Part shown: positions 56,036 to 64,000 of the stretch, piece by piece
Layout: each line of letters begins with the position of its first letter
How positions within the stretch are numbered: the first letter of the stretch is position 1
Origin: Ostrinia nubilalis
Taxonomy: Eukaryota; Arthropoda; Insecta; Lepidoptera; Crambidae
Assembly (NCBI RefSeq): GCF_963855985.1
Contig: NC_087116.1
Coordinates: forward strand, 6,907,001-6,971,000
DNA length: 64,000 nt
Direction of reading: 5' to 3'
Notes under the pieces: generated by a model
What the model was told of the DNA's origin: nothing
Seen by the model: only the letters and a program-made list of their open reading frames with translations
Database searches by the model: none
Program-made: the position numbers and the translations under genes

Positions 56036-56172
56036 TTTGATAGTTTAATATAAAACACTGTAATTTATCGACACTACACTGACATTTCACTGCACTTCAC
56101 AAAATCCATACGTCCGTACGTGGCGGCGGTCGGGCGGCGACTGGTTTGGAGCGATTCTTGGCTGCGCGCGCG
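55978..56172 (-). CDS. SR-B exon 1: 5' UTR and first 19 codons
   Basis: The start codon at 56035-56033 has A at -3 (CAAAATG). Nineteen codons follow ([10 protein letters not shown], then LTSAFLRKW), then one base T before donor GTAAGT at 55977. That T plus the GG opening exon 2 makes Trp20, so phase and meaning agree. The charged tail followed by WW and a membrane helix is typical of the cytosolic N-terminus of CD36 proteins. Upstream sequence (56101-56172) is rich in CpG, unlike the AT-rich surroundings. TTCTTTACAG ends at 56173, so the exon may start there with an untranslated exon further upstream. Alternatively transcription starts inside: a TCAGT initiator-like motif lies at 56082-56078. 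Only the coding part (55978-56035) is firm. Confidence 0.88.
56074..56109 (-). promoter_or_regulatory. Upstream ORF of 11 codons in the SR-B leader
   Basis: An ATG at 56109 opens MDFVKCSEMSV and stops at TAG (56076-56074), 38 bases before the main start codon. It lies wholly in the predicted leader and does not overlap the receptor frame, so it could reduce translation and allow reinitiation. A second ATG inside it is in the same frame. Whether the leader reaches this far upstream is unproven. Confidence 0.45.
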
Positions 56173-56520
56173 CTGTAAAGAAAGAATAGTTTACTATAGT
56201 TTAAGCTGAGGATTTTGAACTGTGAGTCAAGCTTATAGGTCCCGTAATTACAAATTGATAGTAATTAATGTACGGACTATTTAGTGAAATAGACAGTATT
56301 GTGATGGTAATTTTAAATGTATTCCAATTAATATTAACACGGGGACAAAAACAGTATAAGCGACCAATTTTTTGCAAATTCTAGTGGGACGGTAGCTTTC
56401 ATTCATATTAATATAAGAAATTAATGATATACCCTTCAAAAATAATGATAATGTAGGTAGGATCAATTTTCTAAGACTCGAAAAAGTGCTATAAGATTTA
56501 AGTTGTACAAAGTATGTATT
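56173..56520. other. Upstream of SR-B exon 1
   Basis: No repeat recognised in the first 340 bp. TTCTTTACAG at 56182-56173 is a possible acceptor for an untranslated first exon. No TATA box stands out. Confidence 0.4.
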
Positions 56521-56522
56521 CT

Positions 56523-56598
56523 TCTGGACAAAGGCCTCCCCCAAAGATTTCCCAAGGCCTTTGTCCAGCAGTGGACGTCTTTAGGCTGAAACAAACGA
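56523..56598. mobile_element. RTE-variant tail fragments forming a hairpin
   Basis: CTGGACAAAGGCCTCCCCCA reversed, then AAGGCCTTTGTCCAGCAGTG forward, with 15 bases between. Confidence 0.65.
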
Positions 56599-56637
56599 AG
56601 TATGCATTCTTAAACTTCATAAATTCTGAAAATTGGC

Positions 56638-56710
56638 TTTTTAAAGCTCTTTTAAAGCTTCTTGAACCACTTTTTTAACCCTACCACTGCTACAGGACAA
56701 TAAATGTTAT
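56638..56710 (-). repeat. Family H fragment
   Basis: Reversed and degraded: TTTTAAAGCTCTTT, ACCCTACCACTGCTACAGGA, CAATAAATG. Confidence 0.55.
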
Positions 56711-56831
56711 AAAATTAAATATGTAATTTTATTTTATTTATGAATTATTAGCTGACCACGCGAACTTTGTACCGCCTATATTTATCAGAAATAATGTAGA
56801 ATTCTAATAAGTAGTGCAACAATTTTCAAAT

Positions 56832-57121
56832 CGGTCGGCCGTTTGGTGTAGTGGTTCAGAACAGACTACTACGCCGAGAGGTCCCGGGTTCGATTCCCGG
56901 CCGGGCAGAAATTGAAATGATGAATTTTAATTTCTGTGACGGGTCTGGGTGTTGCTATGTATAATAATAATAGGTAAATATTAAAAAAAAATTAAGTGTG
57001 TTTATATCCGTTATCACAGATAATATAATACTCCGTTATCTAGTACCCATAGTACAAGCTTTGCTTAGTTTGGAACTAGAAGCGTAGTGTAAAATGTCCA
57101 AGGATATTTATTTATGTACTT
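56832..57121 (+). mobile_element. tRNA-derived SINE2, full length
   Basis: GGCCGTTTGGTGTAGTGGTT (A box), GGGTTCGATTCCCGG (B box), body GACGGGTCTGGGTGTTGCTA, end TAGAAGCGTAGTGTAAAATG. Confidence 0.88.
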
Positions 57122-57142
57122 AATTTTGGAGACTATTCAATA

Positions 57143-58139
57143 CATGGACCTATAAAAAAAGTCGGACGGATTCTCATCAACAAAATACTGTGACATTAGG
57201 ATACACCAGCTTGCCTGTACGTACAGGCCGGCACGCACACATTCACACCCTGATACACCACATCGAGTGCAAACTTCACACAGTTGACACATTTAAGCAG
57301 CGAAAAAACAACACGAATACGACATGTCTTGTGTGATGAAATTGTGTAAAAACCGTTCTGTTCGAACAAACAAAAATTAAGGAATCACATTTCACGGGCA
57401 AAATAATAATCCAATCACTTATTTCCCGACATTAAAATATTGAAATTAATTGAAATCAAACGTCATTCACTCAAAAAAAATAATACGTCAAAGACCAGTG
57501 TTCTCAGTTATTTACGTGGGAAAATTACCCGAAATATGGGAAATTAATAATAATTTTAGGACTTTTTAGTTATTTATTACGCATACTATGGAAGTAAAAT
57601 AATTTATGATAATAGTTGTGTTTTAATGGGATATATTCTCATAGGCAAATTTGATCCTTCCCAAAAACGTGGAACTGCGAAATTCAAATTTTCTTACATT
57701 GATTGCAAGTCAGTGTCAGGTTGTTTGTTAAAAAAAAATCTATCAGAGATAATAATAATATATTGATGATGCATAAGATTATGATTATAATGTACCTACA
57801 CAAGATTCGTAATTTGTAACTGCGTGAATCATTTTTGATCAAAATTATGTACATACCCTGACACATTGACTTGCAAACAATGTAAGAAAATTTGAACATT
57901 GAAAATTTCGCGCCTACCTCAACGCATTCACCTTTCATCCTTTTAAAATGGCACGGAATAATTCTGTCTACATTTCCAAGTAACATCTACCGATCTATGT
58001 TTTTCTTAAAATAAATGGGTAAAATGTTTTGGCTAACATGGCATCCCTAAATTCACTCACACAATAGACAAACGCCAAAATTTTGCGTCACAGTTTTGTT
58101 GTAGCGCGAGTTCCGTCCGCCTTTTTTTATAGGTCCATG
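57143..58139 (+). mobile_element. P-superfamily DNA transposon relic, 997 bp
   Basis: The ends CATGGACCTATAAAAAAAG and CTTTTTTTATAGGTCCATG are inverted repeats continuing with one mismatch into CGGACGGA. ATTCAATA flanks both sides (57135-57142, 58140-58147), an 8-bp duplication. The element contains the start of a THAP-type zinc finger, as P transposases do. Confidence 0.78.
57324..57440 (+). pseudogene. Decayed THAP domain of a P-like transposase
   Basis: The ATG at 57324 opens MSCVMKLCKNRSVRTNKN and is stopped by TAA at 57378. In the same frame GITFHGQNN and ITYFP follow. C-x4-C, the NRS triplet, the GITFH strand and a following FP are the opening landmarks of THAP domains, the DNA-binding N-terminus of P transposases. 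The second zinc ligand pair (C-x2-H) and the catalytic RNase-H-like domain are not recognisable. The remaining interior is AT-rich and broken, so the copy is dead. A 100-codon minus-strand frame (57684-57986) is not considered real. Confidence 0.65.
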
Positions 58140-58147
58140 ATTCAATA

Positions 58148-58429
58148 CAAACAAAGAATCAAAAAATATTTCCTCTTTAAAATATTAGGGTAGAAATAGG
58201 CAGTTTTCATGTCAACAGGGAAGTTTATAAAAACAACGTGTTTTTTAGCATTAATAGCCAAATTGAAAGTACAAAAACATCGTAAAACTAATTATTCTCT
58301 TGTTTGGTATAATTTATGATTTGCTATTCGAAACAAAACAAAAGACATGTTATGCAATAAATAAATTGGTATATATTGGTCATGTTTTATACTAGTACCT
58401 AATTAAAAGTTTGATGAGACTTTTTTATC
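58148..58429. other. Upstream region, no recognisable feature
   Basis: AT-rich; nothing identified. Confidence 0.4.
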
Positions 58430-58805
58430 CTATTAATATTATAAATGCGAAAGTTTGGATGTCTGGCTGTTTGTTACTCTTTCACGCAAAAACTACTTAA
58501 CGGATTTTAATGAATCTTTACAGTATTATTGTTTACTAGAGTCCGCCCGCGGCTTCGTACGCGTGGATCCCGTTTTACCCCCTTAGGGGTAGAGTTACGT
58601 AAAATCCTTTCTTAGCGGATGCCTACACCATAAATCTACCTGCATGCCAAATTTCAGCCCGATTCGTCCAGTGGTTTGGGCTGTGCGTTGATAGATCCCT
58701 ATGTTAGTCAGTCAGTCACCCAGAATAACATATACATAGGCTATAAATTAGGACGATATGTGACAAACTAAATTTCACGCGGGTGACGTCGGGGAAAAGC
58801 TAGTA
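58430..58805 (+). repeat. Family C variant split by family E
   Basis: ATTATAAATGCGAAAGTTTG to ATTATTGTTTAC, then family E (CGCCCGCGGCTTCGTACGCG to TTAGTCAGTCAGTC), then ACCCAGAATAACATATACAT to AAAAGCTAGTA. The unbroken variant at 54310 shows the same order without family E. Confidence 0.7.
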
Positions 58806-58889
58806 TTTTCTAATTAGTTCTATCACCCAGTATAGCAATGGGATAATAGAGTAAAATTACATAAAAACAGAGCTATGGATACAAATACC

Positions 58890-59195
58890 ATCATCAGGTC
58901 ATTCAGTCTCCACTGCAGGAGCACGACTCTAATTTACCAGCAAATGGAGGATTTGTCCTACACTCCCCACGCTGGCCAGACGGGTTGGGTATTTTTTATG
59001 TTACTAGCTTTTGCCCACGGCTTCACCCGCGTGAAATTTAGTTTGTCACAGATCGTCATATAAATTATAATTATGTTATTCTGGGTTATAAAGAATAGGT
59101 AAAAACTGTAGTGTTTCATCAAAATCTTTTTGCGTGAAAGAGTAACAAACATCCAGACATCCATTCAAACTTTCACATTTATAATATTAGTAGGA
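58890..59195 (-). repeat. Truncated family G joined to family C variant
   Basis: GTCTCCACTGCAGGAGCACG to CAGACGGGTTGGG, then CTAGCTTTTGCCCACGGCTT to TATAATATTAGTAGG. Confidence 0.7.
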
Positions 59196-59469
59196 TGCCA
59201 AATCAATATCTTGCTTATCCCATCTTTTGTCATAGCTCTTTTGTTTTTGAATGTAACATCGTAAAGAATCGATTAAAAACAAACCACTCGATTCTAAACG
59301 ATTGCGTTCGTTCATCGATTTTTGTTAAAGGTTTTATTTGACCTCCAAGGGCGATGTTAACTGTAGGTCAAATACAGGTTGATGAAGCAACTGGTTGGTC
59401 AAATAGTACTTAGTTGTAGGCAAATGTCAAGTTGTAGAAGTTGTTGTTTGGCACCGGTCAAGCGCAATA

Positions 59470-59556
59470 AAAAGTTAGCTTGCTTCCACCTTCGGCCTGA
59501 TCATCACTTACCATCAGGTGAGATACAAGCCAAGAGCCTCGTTGTGGATAAAAAAA
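59470..59556 (+). repeat. SINE1 3' end
   Basis: GCTTCCACCTTCGGCCTGAT to GAGCCTCGTTGTGGATAAAA. Confidence 0.7.
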
Positions 59557-59593
59557 GATTAAAAAGTTGTAGGTCTTGAAATAAATAAATAAA

Positions 59594-59855
59594 GGAGTCT
59601 CCTAGCGACTTGGCCCACTTTTAACTTGGTCCACGAGCCAAGTAGCTGGATTGACTGTTTAAATATTTTTTCTTCCAGTAACTGGGACCATCGTCAATGT
59701 TTTAGTAATAAATTAAACACCAAATCAACAAAAATCTAGGTACTCTAGATTCTTAGGGGCAAGTTGCTGGAAGAAAAAATATTTAAAAATTCAATCCAGT
59801 GACTTGGCACGTGGCCCAAGCTAAAATTGGGCCAAGCCGCTGGAAGACTCCTCTA
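59594..59855. mobile_element. MITE with about 35-bp and subterminal inverted repeats
   Basis: GGAGTCTCCTAGCGACTTGG mirrors GGCCAAGCCGCTGGAAGACT. Deeper, TTTAAATATTTTTTCTTCCA mirrors TGGAAGAAAAAATATTTAAA. Confidence 0.75.
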
Positions 59856-59859
59856 ATGT

Positions 59860-60154
59860 AATACAAAACTTGAATTTGGATTTTGTTACTCTCATTTTTA
59901 GCACAATATCTTCATTATCAATTCAGAGTACGTCTTTTAAACTAAAATAACTTTAACATTAACTACACTAGCGTGTCGTCCGTCATTTTCCACGACATTA
60001 TTGCGTATTGATTTATAATAACCGACATTGTAAACAAATAAAACTGTGAAATCGCTTACTGAGCTGATTTCATTCAATAAAACAAATCAGCTGTTACATT
60101 ATTATGGCATACAAACATACAATACATCGATAATCTTCTTTCCTTTACCTATTT
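59860..60154. other. Upstream region, no recognisable feature
   Basis: AT-rich; nothing identified. Confidence 0.4.
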
Positions 60155-60545
60155 GTGCCCACGTGAAAATAGTTTGAATAATGTTTCCCGTTTTTGCAAC
60201 ATTTTTCTTTACTGCTCCGCCCCTATTGGCTGTAGGGTGATGTTATATAGCCTAAAGCCTTCCTCGATAAATGGGCTATCCAACACAAAAACATTTTTTC
60301 AAATCGGACTAGTAGTTCCTGAGATTAGCGCGTTTTCAAACAAACAAACAAACTTTGTAATAGGTATTAGTATTGATGCGAGAATAACTCTGTTACCTTT
60401 TATGCTTAAACTTCTGAAACAGATTTAATGATAGATATAGAGATAGTTGAAGGTCCAGGGAAAAGCAGGATAGTTTTTATCCCGGTTTTTTATAGAACAC
60501 GCGCGTGTTGAAGTCAGTCTTTCATGAGGGCAAAGCCCTGGGCAA
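60155..60545 (+). repeat. Family D copy followed by a family C-like fragment
   Basis: GAAAATAGTTTGAATAATGT runs unbroken into TTCCCGTTTTTGCAACATTT, showing the site that MITE-J occupies at 12795. Then CAGGATAGTTTTTATCCCGG. Confidence 0.7.
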
Positions 60546-61410
60546 ATTTTACTGTACTTAGAATACAAAAAAATAATAGTTACTATCTTGGATTTGTTAA
60601 TAATAAATAGTCTTTAAAAATACCTTTTAGAGCACACAACGTAAAACAGACAGTTAAAAGAAGTAGAAAATCAAACGGCACAATTTTTAAGCATTATGAA
60701 TATGCATTTTACTTGACTCTTGATCGCCATAATATACGAAATGAGTTATTTTTTATTCAAAAATTCCACAGATCTTGAACTCTTTAGAGTCAAAGTCAAA
60801 ACAGTGTTTTAACTACTCAGTATGCTGTTCCTTTTAGAAAAGAATTTAGTTTTTTTTTAGAAAAGCCAGGTTGATACCTTTGCATTAAAATCTATCCTGT
60901 TTTTACCCGTGTGCACCAGAAGGAGGGTTATGTTTTTCGCTGCGTATTTAACTATCTCATCGGTTAGTCAACTCAATCGGTTCAGTGGCTTAAATGAAAC
61001 GGTAACAGACAGACAAAAAGAGTTACTTTCAAATTAATAATCGAGTTAATAAGTTAAGTAGTATAATTACGGATGGATTAAGTTTCATGATACTTTAGTT
61101 AAATGTCAACTTTACACCCTGTATCTTAAGAAATGCCAAGATTAATGTACTTTTAATTTTATTACATCTTCGATGACGTTTTACCGTGTGATCTTTGTAA
61201 AGATCAAGGAGTATAGCTTCTTTCGGCGAGTTCCGCATAATTATGCCATATTTGGGAAAAATTTATCAGAATTTCATTTAGCTCGTAAAAAGGTTGTTAT
61301 AGTCTCCGGTCTTCTGATACTCAGTGCTTCCGGTAAATCACTAAGATTGGTTAGATAAGTTATTGCAGACCTTTTTCCATCGGGAAATGCTTTGCGCATA
61401 GGGTTGATGG
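60546..61410. other. Upstream region, mostly unassigned
   Basis: A family C-like scrap lies near 60960-61030 (CAATCGGTTCAGTGG, GACAGACA). No gene seen. Confidence 0.4.
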
Positions 61411-61414
61411 GGAC

Positions 61415-61670
61415 GTCCACAGCCACAGGACGTCCACTGCTAAACATAGGCCTCTCTCAATGATTTCCACATCGCCCGGTTGGTAGCGGCCTAGTGCCTA
61501 CATCCAGCCAGTGGGTTCATCATCATCATCATCATTTCAGCCACAGGTCGTCCACTGCTGAACATAGGCCTCCCCCAATGACTTCCACATCGCCCGGTTG
61601 GTAGCGGCCTGCATCCAGCGCTTTCCTGCTACCTTTATCAGGTCGTCAGTCCATCTGTCCGGTCCGGCCA
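61415..61670 (-). mobile_element. Two RTE-type LINE 3' tails in tandem
   Basis: Reversed copies at 61415-61500 and 61518-61670. The second has the CATCATCATCAT tail. Confidence 0.8.
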
Positions 61671-61689
61671 GTGGGTTATTCTACAGTGG

Positions 61690-61800
61690 CCACCACAGAG
61701 GAACTGGCTATCTCACCTTCAACTGCCGAAACACAATGCTGTTAACATTGTTGTTACGGCGACAGACATAAATATGTAAGATGGTGGTAGCAAGCCATGA
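61690..61800 (-). repeat. SINE1 middle part
   Basis: CACCACAGAGGAACTGGCTA, CATTGTTGTTACGGCGACAG, GATGGTGGTAGC. Confidence 0.65.
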
Positions 61801-61889
61801 ATAAAACTATGATCTGAGCTTGTGGCGACTTAAAAGGCTTTAGCAATAATCATAAAAGTGATTCATTTTCTGCAAATAGGCTTAGACTT

Positions 61890-62065
61890 AGGGACTACAC
61901 ATCAAACAGCGAACGGGCAGCGCTCTCTGAAAAACATCAATCTTTTAAACTGCGATCTCCAACCCGCCTGCCAAGTTAAGCGTGGGGATTATGGCAAAAC
62001 CCTCCACTATAGTGGAGGAGGCTTATAGTCTAGTGGACTGTAAAGGGCTGTTGATGATGATGATG
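61890..62065 (+). mobile_element. SINE-like element related to 47677, (GATG)n tail
   Basis: GAACGGGCAGCGCTCTCTGA, CCAACCCGCCTGCCAAGTTA, CTATAGTGGAGGAGGCTTAT, TTGATGATGATGATGAG. Confidence 0.55.
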
Positions 62066-62078
62066 AGTCAGGTCATAC

Positions 62079-62300
62079 GCCCGTATTCACAAACGATGCT
62101 TGCTTAAGTGAAGCAGCAAATCGAACGCTTGAATAGAGCTCTGTCATTGGTTCGTGTGTCACCCTGTGCGTCAGTCTCTATTGTTCAAATTCACTTATTT
62201 TGCGAGTAGGCTTATAAAAGGCCCTTTTACACGTCCCAGTATTAACCCTACCACTGCTTCGGGACAATAAATGGGCCAGTGCTGAGAAGAAGCAACTTCG
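62079..62300. repeat. MITE-B lacking its right end, joined to family H
   Basis: CGCCCGTATTCACAAACGAT to GTGTCACCCTGTGCGTC, then TTATTTTGCGAGTAGGCTTA to GCTGAGAAGAAGCA. Confidence 0.7.
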
Positions 62301-62654
62301 CAGCAGCACTTTAAATAAATACCTTCCACTAGATTAACTTACTACGTCAAATAAGAAAAACATTTGATTTTTTTCTCAGAAACTAGTTTCGCAATCTCAC
62401 TAGTTCAACCCGTTCTTGGCGAAGCTAGCAAAAACAACATTTGAGCTCATAGCAGACTTATCAACTCGAAAAGGGACCAACACCGTAAAGTTCTAATCCC
62501 ATCAAAAACAATACTTGTCAAAAAAACCAAGTCTCGCAACTCAGTTGTTCTACGGTAAAAAGTTGTGAGATCCATGTAATACCAAGTCCAGGCCAGGAAA
62601 TCTTTAACGTTTTACATAAATATATTGACTTGGCCATAGCAATAAATAATTTAA
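62301..62654. other. Upstream region, no recognisable feature
   Basis: Nothing identified. Confidence 0.4.
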
Positions 62655-62800
62655 TTTACACGTGTTTTCATGTTGACAGCGGGGCGCCACCGTCAATACC
62701 GGATCGCTGGTTCCGATTTTTGCCATGTTGGAAACCATATAGTTGAACGATGGTAGCGCCCCCCTGTCATTGAGTTTGGTGGGACAGTTCATCTATATCA
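62655..62800. repeat. Dispersed element V, second copy
   Basis: GTCAATACCGGATCGCTGGT and CCGATTTTTGCCATGTTGGA, inverse to 24030-24110. Confidence 0.55.
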
Positions 62801-63004
62801 GCTTTCGCGAGCTGTCATCGCCTTTTGCGCGCTGTCAACCGCGAGGCGAGGCGTTTACGTTAGCGTTACGGTGCGGATAAGTGTGCGTTGCAGCATGGAG
62901 TTTCATACAAAGAATACTGACCGCCTCGAGTTGATACGGTTACGATCCCTTTCTGGGTTGATAAATGTGCTACGTCCTTTACGAACGCTTGACCACGTAA
63001 TATA

Positions 63005-63250
63005 AGTTAATCTATACTAATATTATAAAGCTAGAGTGTGTTTATTTGAACGCGCTTATCTCAGGAACTACTGGTCGGATATGAAAATTATTTTTGTGTT
63101 GGATAGTCCATTTATCTAAGAAGGCTTCAGATTATATAACATCACACTACAGCCAATAGGGGCGGAGCAGTAAAGAAAAATGTTGCAAAAACGGGAAATA
63201 TTATTCAATCTATTTTCACGCGTACTAAGTCGCGGGCACAGCTAGTGAGG
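63005..63250 (-). repeat. Family D copy
   Basis: Reversed, CTAATATTATAAAGCTAGAG to ACTAAGTCGCGGGCACAGCT, AGT. Confidence 0.7.
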
Positions 63251-63536
63251 TATACTCGGTGATAATATTAATTACATTTGTACAAAAAGAAACAGACGTT
63301 TTATAGAATTTTCCGCGATTAACTAAATATATTTTTTTTACTTAAACCTTTATATCACACTCTGTTTAAGGAAAAAGTATAATTCTAAAAATATTTTTGC
63401 TTTGGAACTCAGTTTAAAACCGATTTGATAAATTCTTTATTTTGATCATATCAAAATAACAGGAAAGATGCCAATGTTATCAAAGTAGGTAAACTTTATT
63501 GCGGATTTTCCTTTAACTGCCATTTCAGTAGCATTT
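63251..63536. other. Upstream region, no recognisable feature
   Basis: AT-rich; nothing identified. Confidence 0.4.
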
Positions 63537-63785
63537 CATCATCATCATCATTTCAGCCGTAGGACGTCCACTGCTGAACATAGGCCTCCCCGAATGATTT
63601 CCATAACGGCCGGTTGGTAGCGGCCTGCATCCAGCGCCTTCCTGCTACCTTTATGAGGTGGTTGGTCCACCTTGTGGGATTTACCTCTGTCTGTCTCTCT
63701 GTTTATATCTTTCAGTAGCATTTACCTCTGGTAAATTGGAGAGGCGTGCTCCTGCAGTGGAGACTAAATGATCTGATGATGATAC
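63537..63785. mobile_element. RTE-type LINE tail (reversed) and family G 3' end (forward)
   Basis: CATCATCATCATCATTTCAG to GGTCCACCTTGTGGG; then CTCCTGCAGTGGAGACTAAA, TGATCTGATGATGAT. Confidence 0.75.
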
Positions 63786-63828
63786 TTACAGATCGTAGCA
63801 AAAAATTATAACCTAATTAATAAACTTA

Positions 63829-64000
63829 AAGAGGAGATCCGTAAACGAACTAAAGTCGCTGACATAGCCCGACGGATTAGCAAGCTGAAGTGGCAATGAG
63901 TGGCACATAGTACGCAGAACTGACGGCCGATGGGGCAGCAAGGTTCTGGAGTGGAGGCCGCGTACCGGAAAACGCGGCGTGGGACGTCCACCCACAAGGT
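63829..64000 (+). pseudogene. RTE-type LINE C-terminus, running off the window
   Basis: [20 protein letters not shown] is followed by a lesion: GGCAATGAGTGGCAC replaces GGCAATGGGCAGGGCAC, creating a stop. The [18 protein letters not shown] segment then continues to the window edge. Confidence 0.82.

Noticed and set aside
56832..56908. A tRNA-like gene, also at 7394
   Set aside because: A and B boxes are present but the cloverleaf is incomplete and the SINE2 body follows directly.
57684..57986. A 100-codon minus-strand frame inside the P-like relic
   Set aside because: It opposes the THAP frame, has no recognised motif and is very AT-rich.

Overview
This is nuclear DNA from a lepidopteran insect (moth or butterfly; the species cannot be told from the window). 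The evidence is the repeat content: many copies of the lepidopteran RTE-type LINE 3' tail ending in (ATG)n, tRNA-derived SINEs, the interspersed family containing CTAGCTTTCCGCCCGCGG, and dense MITEs and fold-back elements. About two thirds of the window is recognisable transposon debris, much of it nested.

One host protein-coding gene is supported. It lies on the minus strand and encodes a CD36-family scavenger receptor (class B type). Four coding exons splice together with matching phases: exon 1 (start codon at 56035, donor at 55977), exon 2 (22940-22849, membrane segment), exon 3 (18845-18685) and exon 4 (10666-10525). They encode the first 151 residues: a short cytosolic N-terminus, a transmembrane helix, the LRPGS segment, the [14 protein letters not shown] core and the WEKVNIT segment. 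Intron 1 is about 33 kb. The rest of the ectodomain, the second membrane segment and the stop codon must lie beyond the left edge, because nothing in 1-10500 looks like a CD36 exon. Exon 1 sits in a CpG-rich patch and carries a small upstream ORF.

The most unusual region is 13.4-18.9 kb. A segment holding exon 3 has been amplified in tandem. Two extra exon-3 copies (15283-15437 and 17920-18071) keep the reading frame and a GT donor but have a remodelled 5' edge. The spacers hold a roughly 17-bp minisatellite (GGGGCGAAGCACC core) that matches the first bases of exon 3 itself. The array was then hit by a Jockey-like LINE (9-bp target duplication), a 136-bp palindromic MITE (5-bp duplication) and a 1.87-kb fold-back element (TA duplication). 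The neighbouring units act as empty-site controls for all three. A similar process is visible upstream of exon 2, where degenerate copies of its 3' splice junction lie in tandem at 23.45-23.70 kb.

Elsewhere the window holds: a nested SINE / MITE / 1.1-kb fold-back stack (4.86-6.34 kb); a 1.3-kb element with subterminal repeats (6.86-8.17 kb); an 800-bp element with terminal inverted repeats (26.6-27.4 kb); a CpG-rich non-repetitive block in intron 1 (35.03-35.48 kb); and a 997-bp P-superfamily relic with an 8-bp target duplication and a decayed THAP zinc finger (57.14-58.14 kb). No autonomous element with an intact reading frame is present. No true tRNA, rRNA or CRISPR was found.
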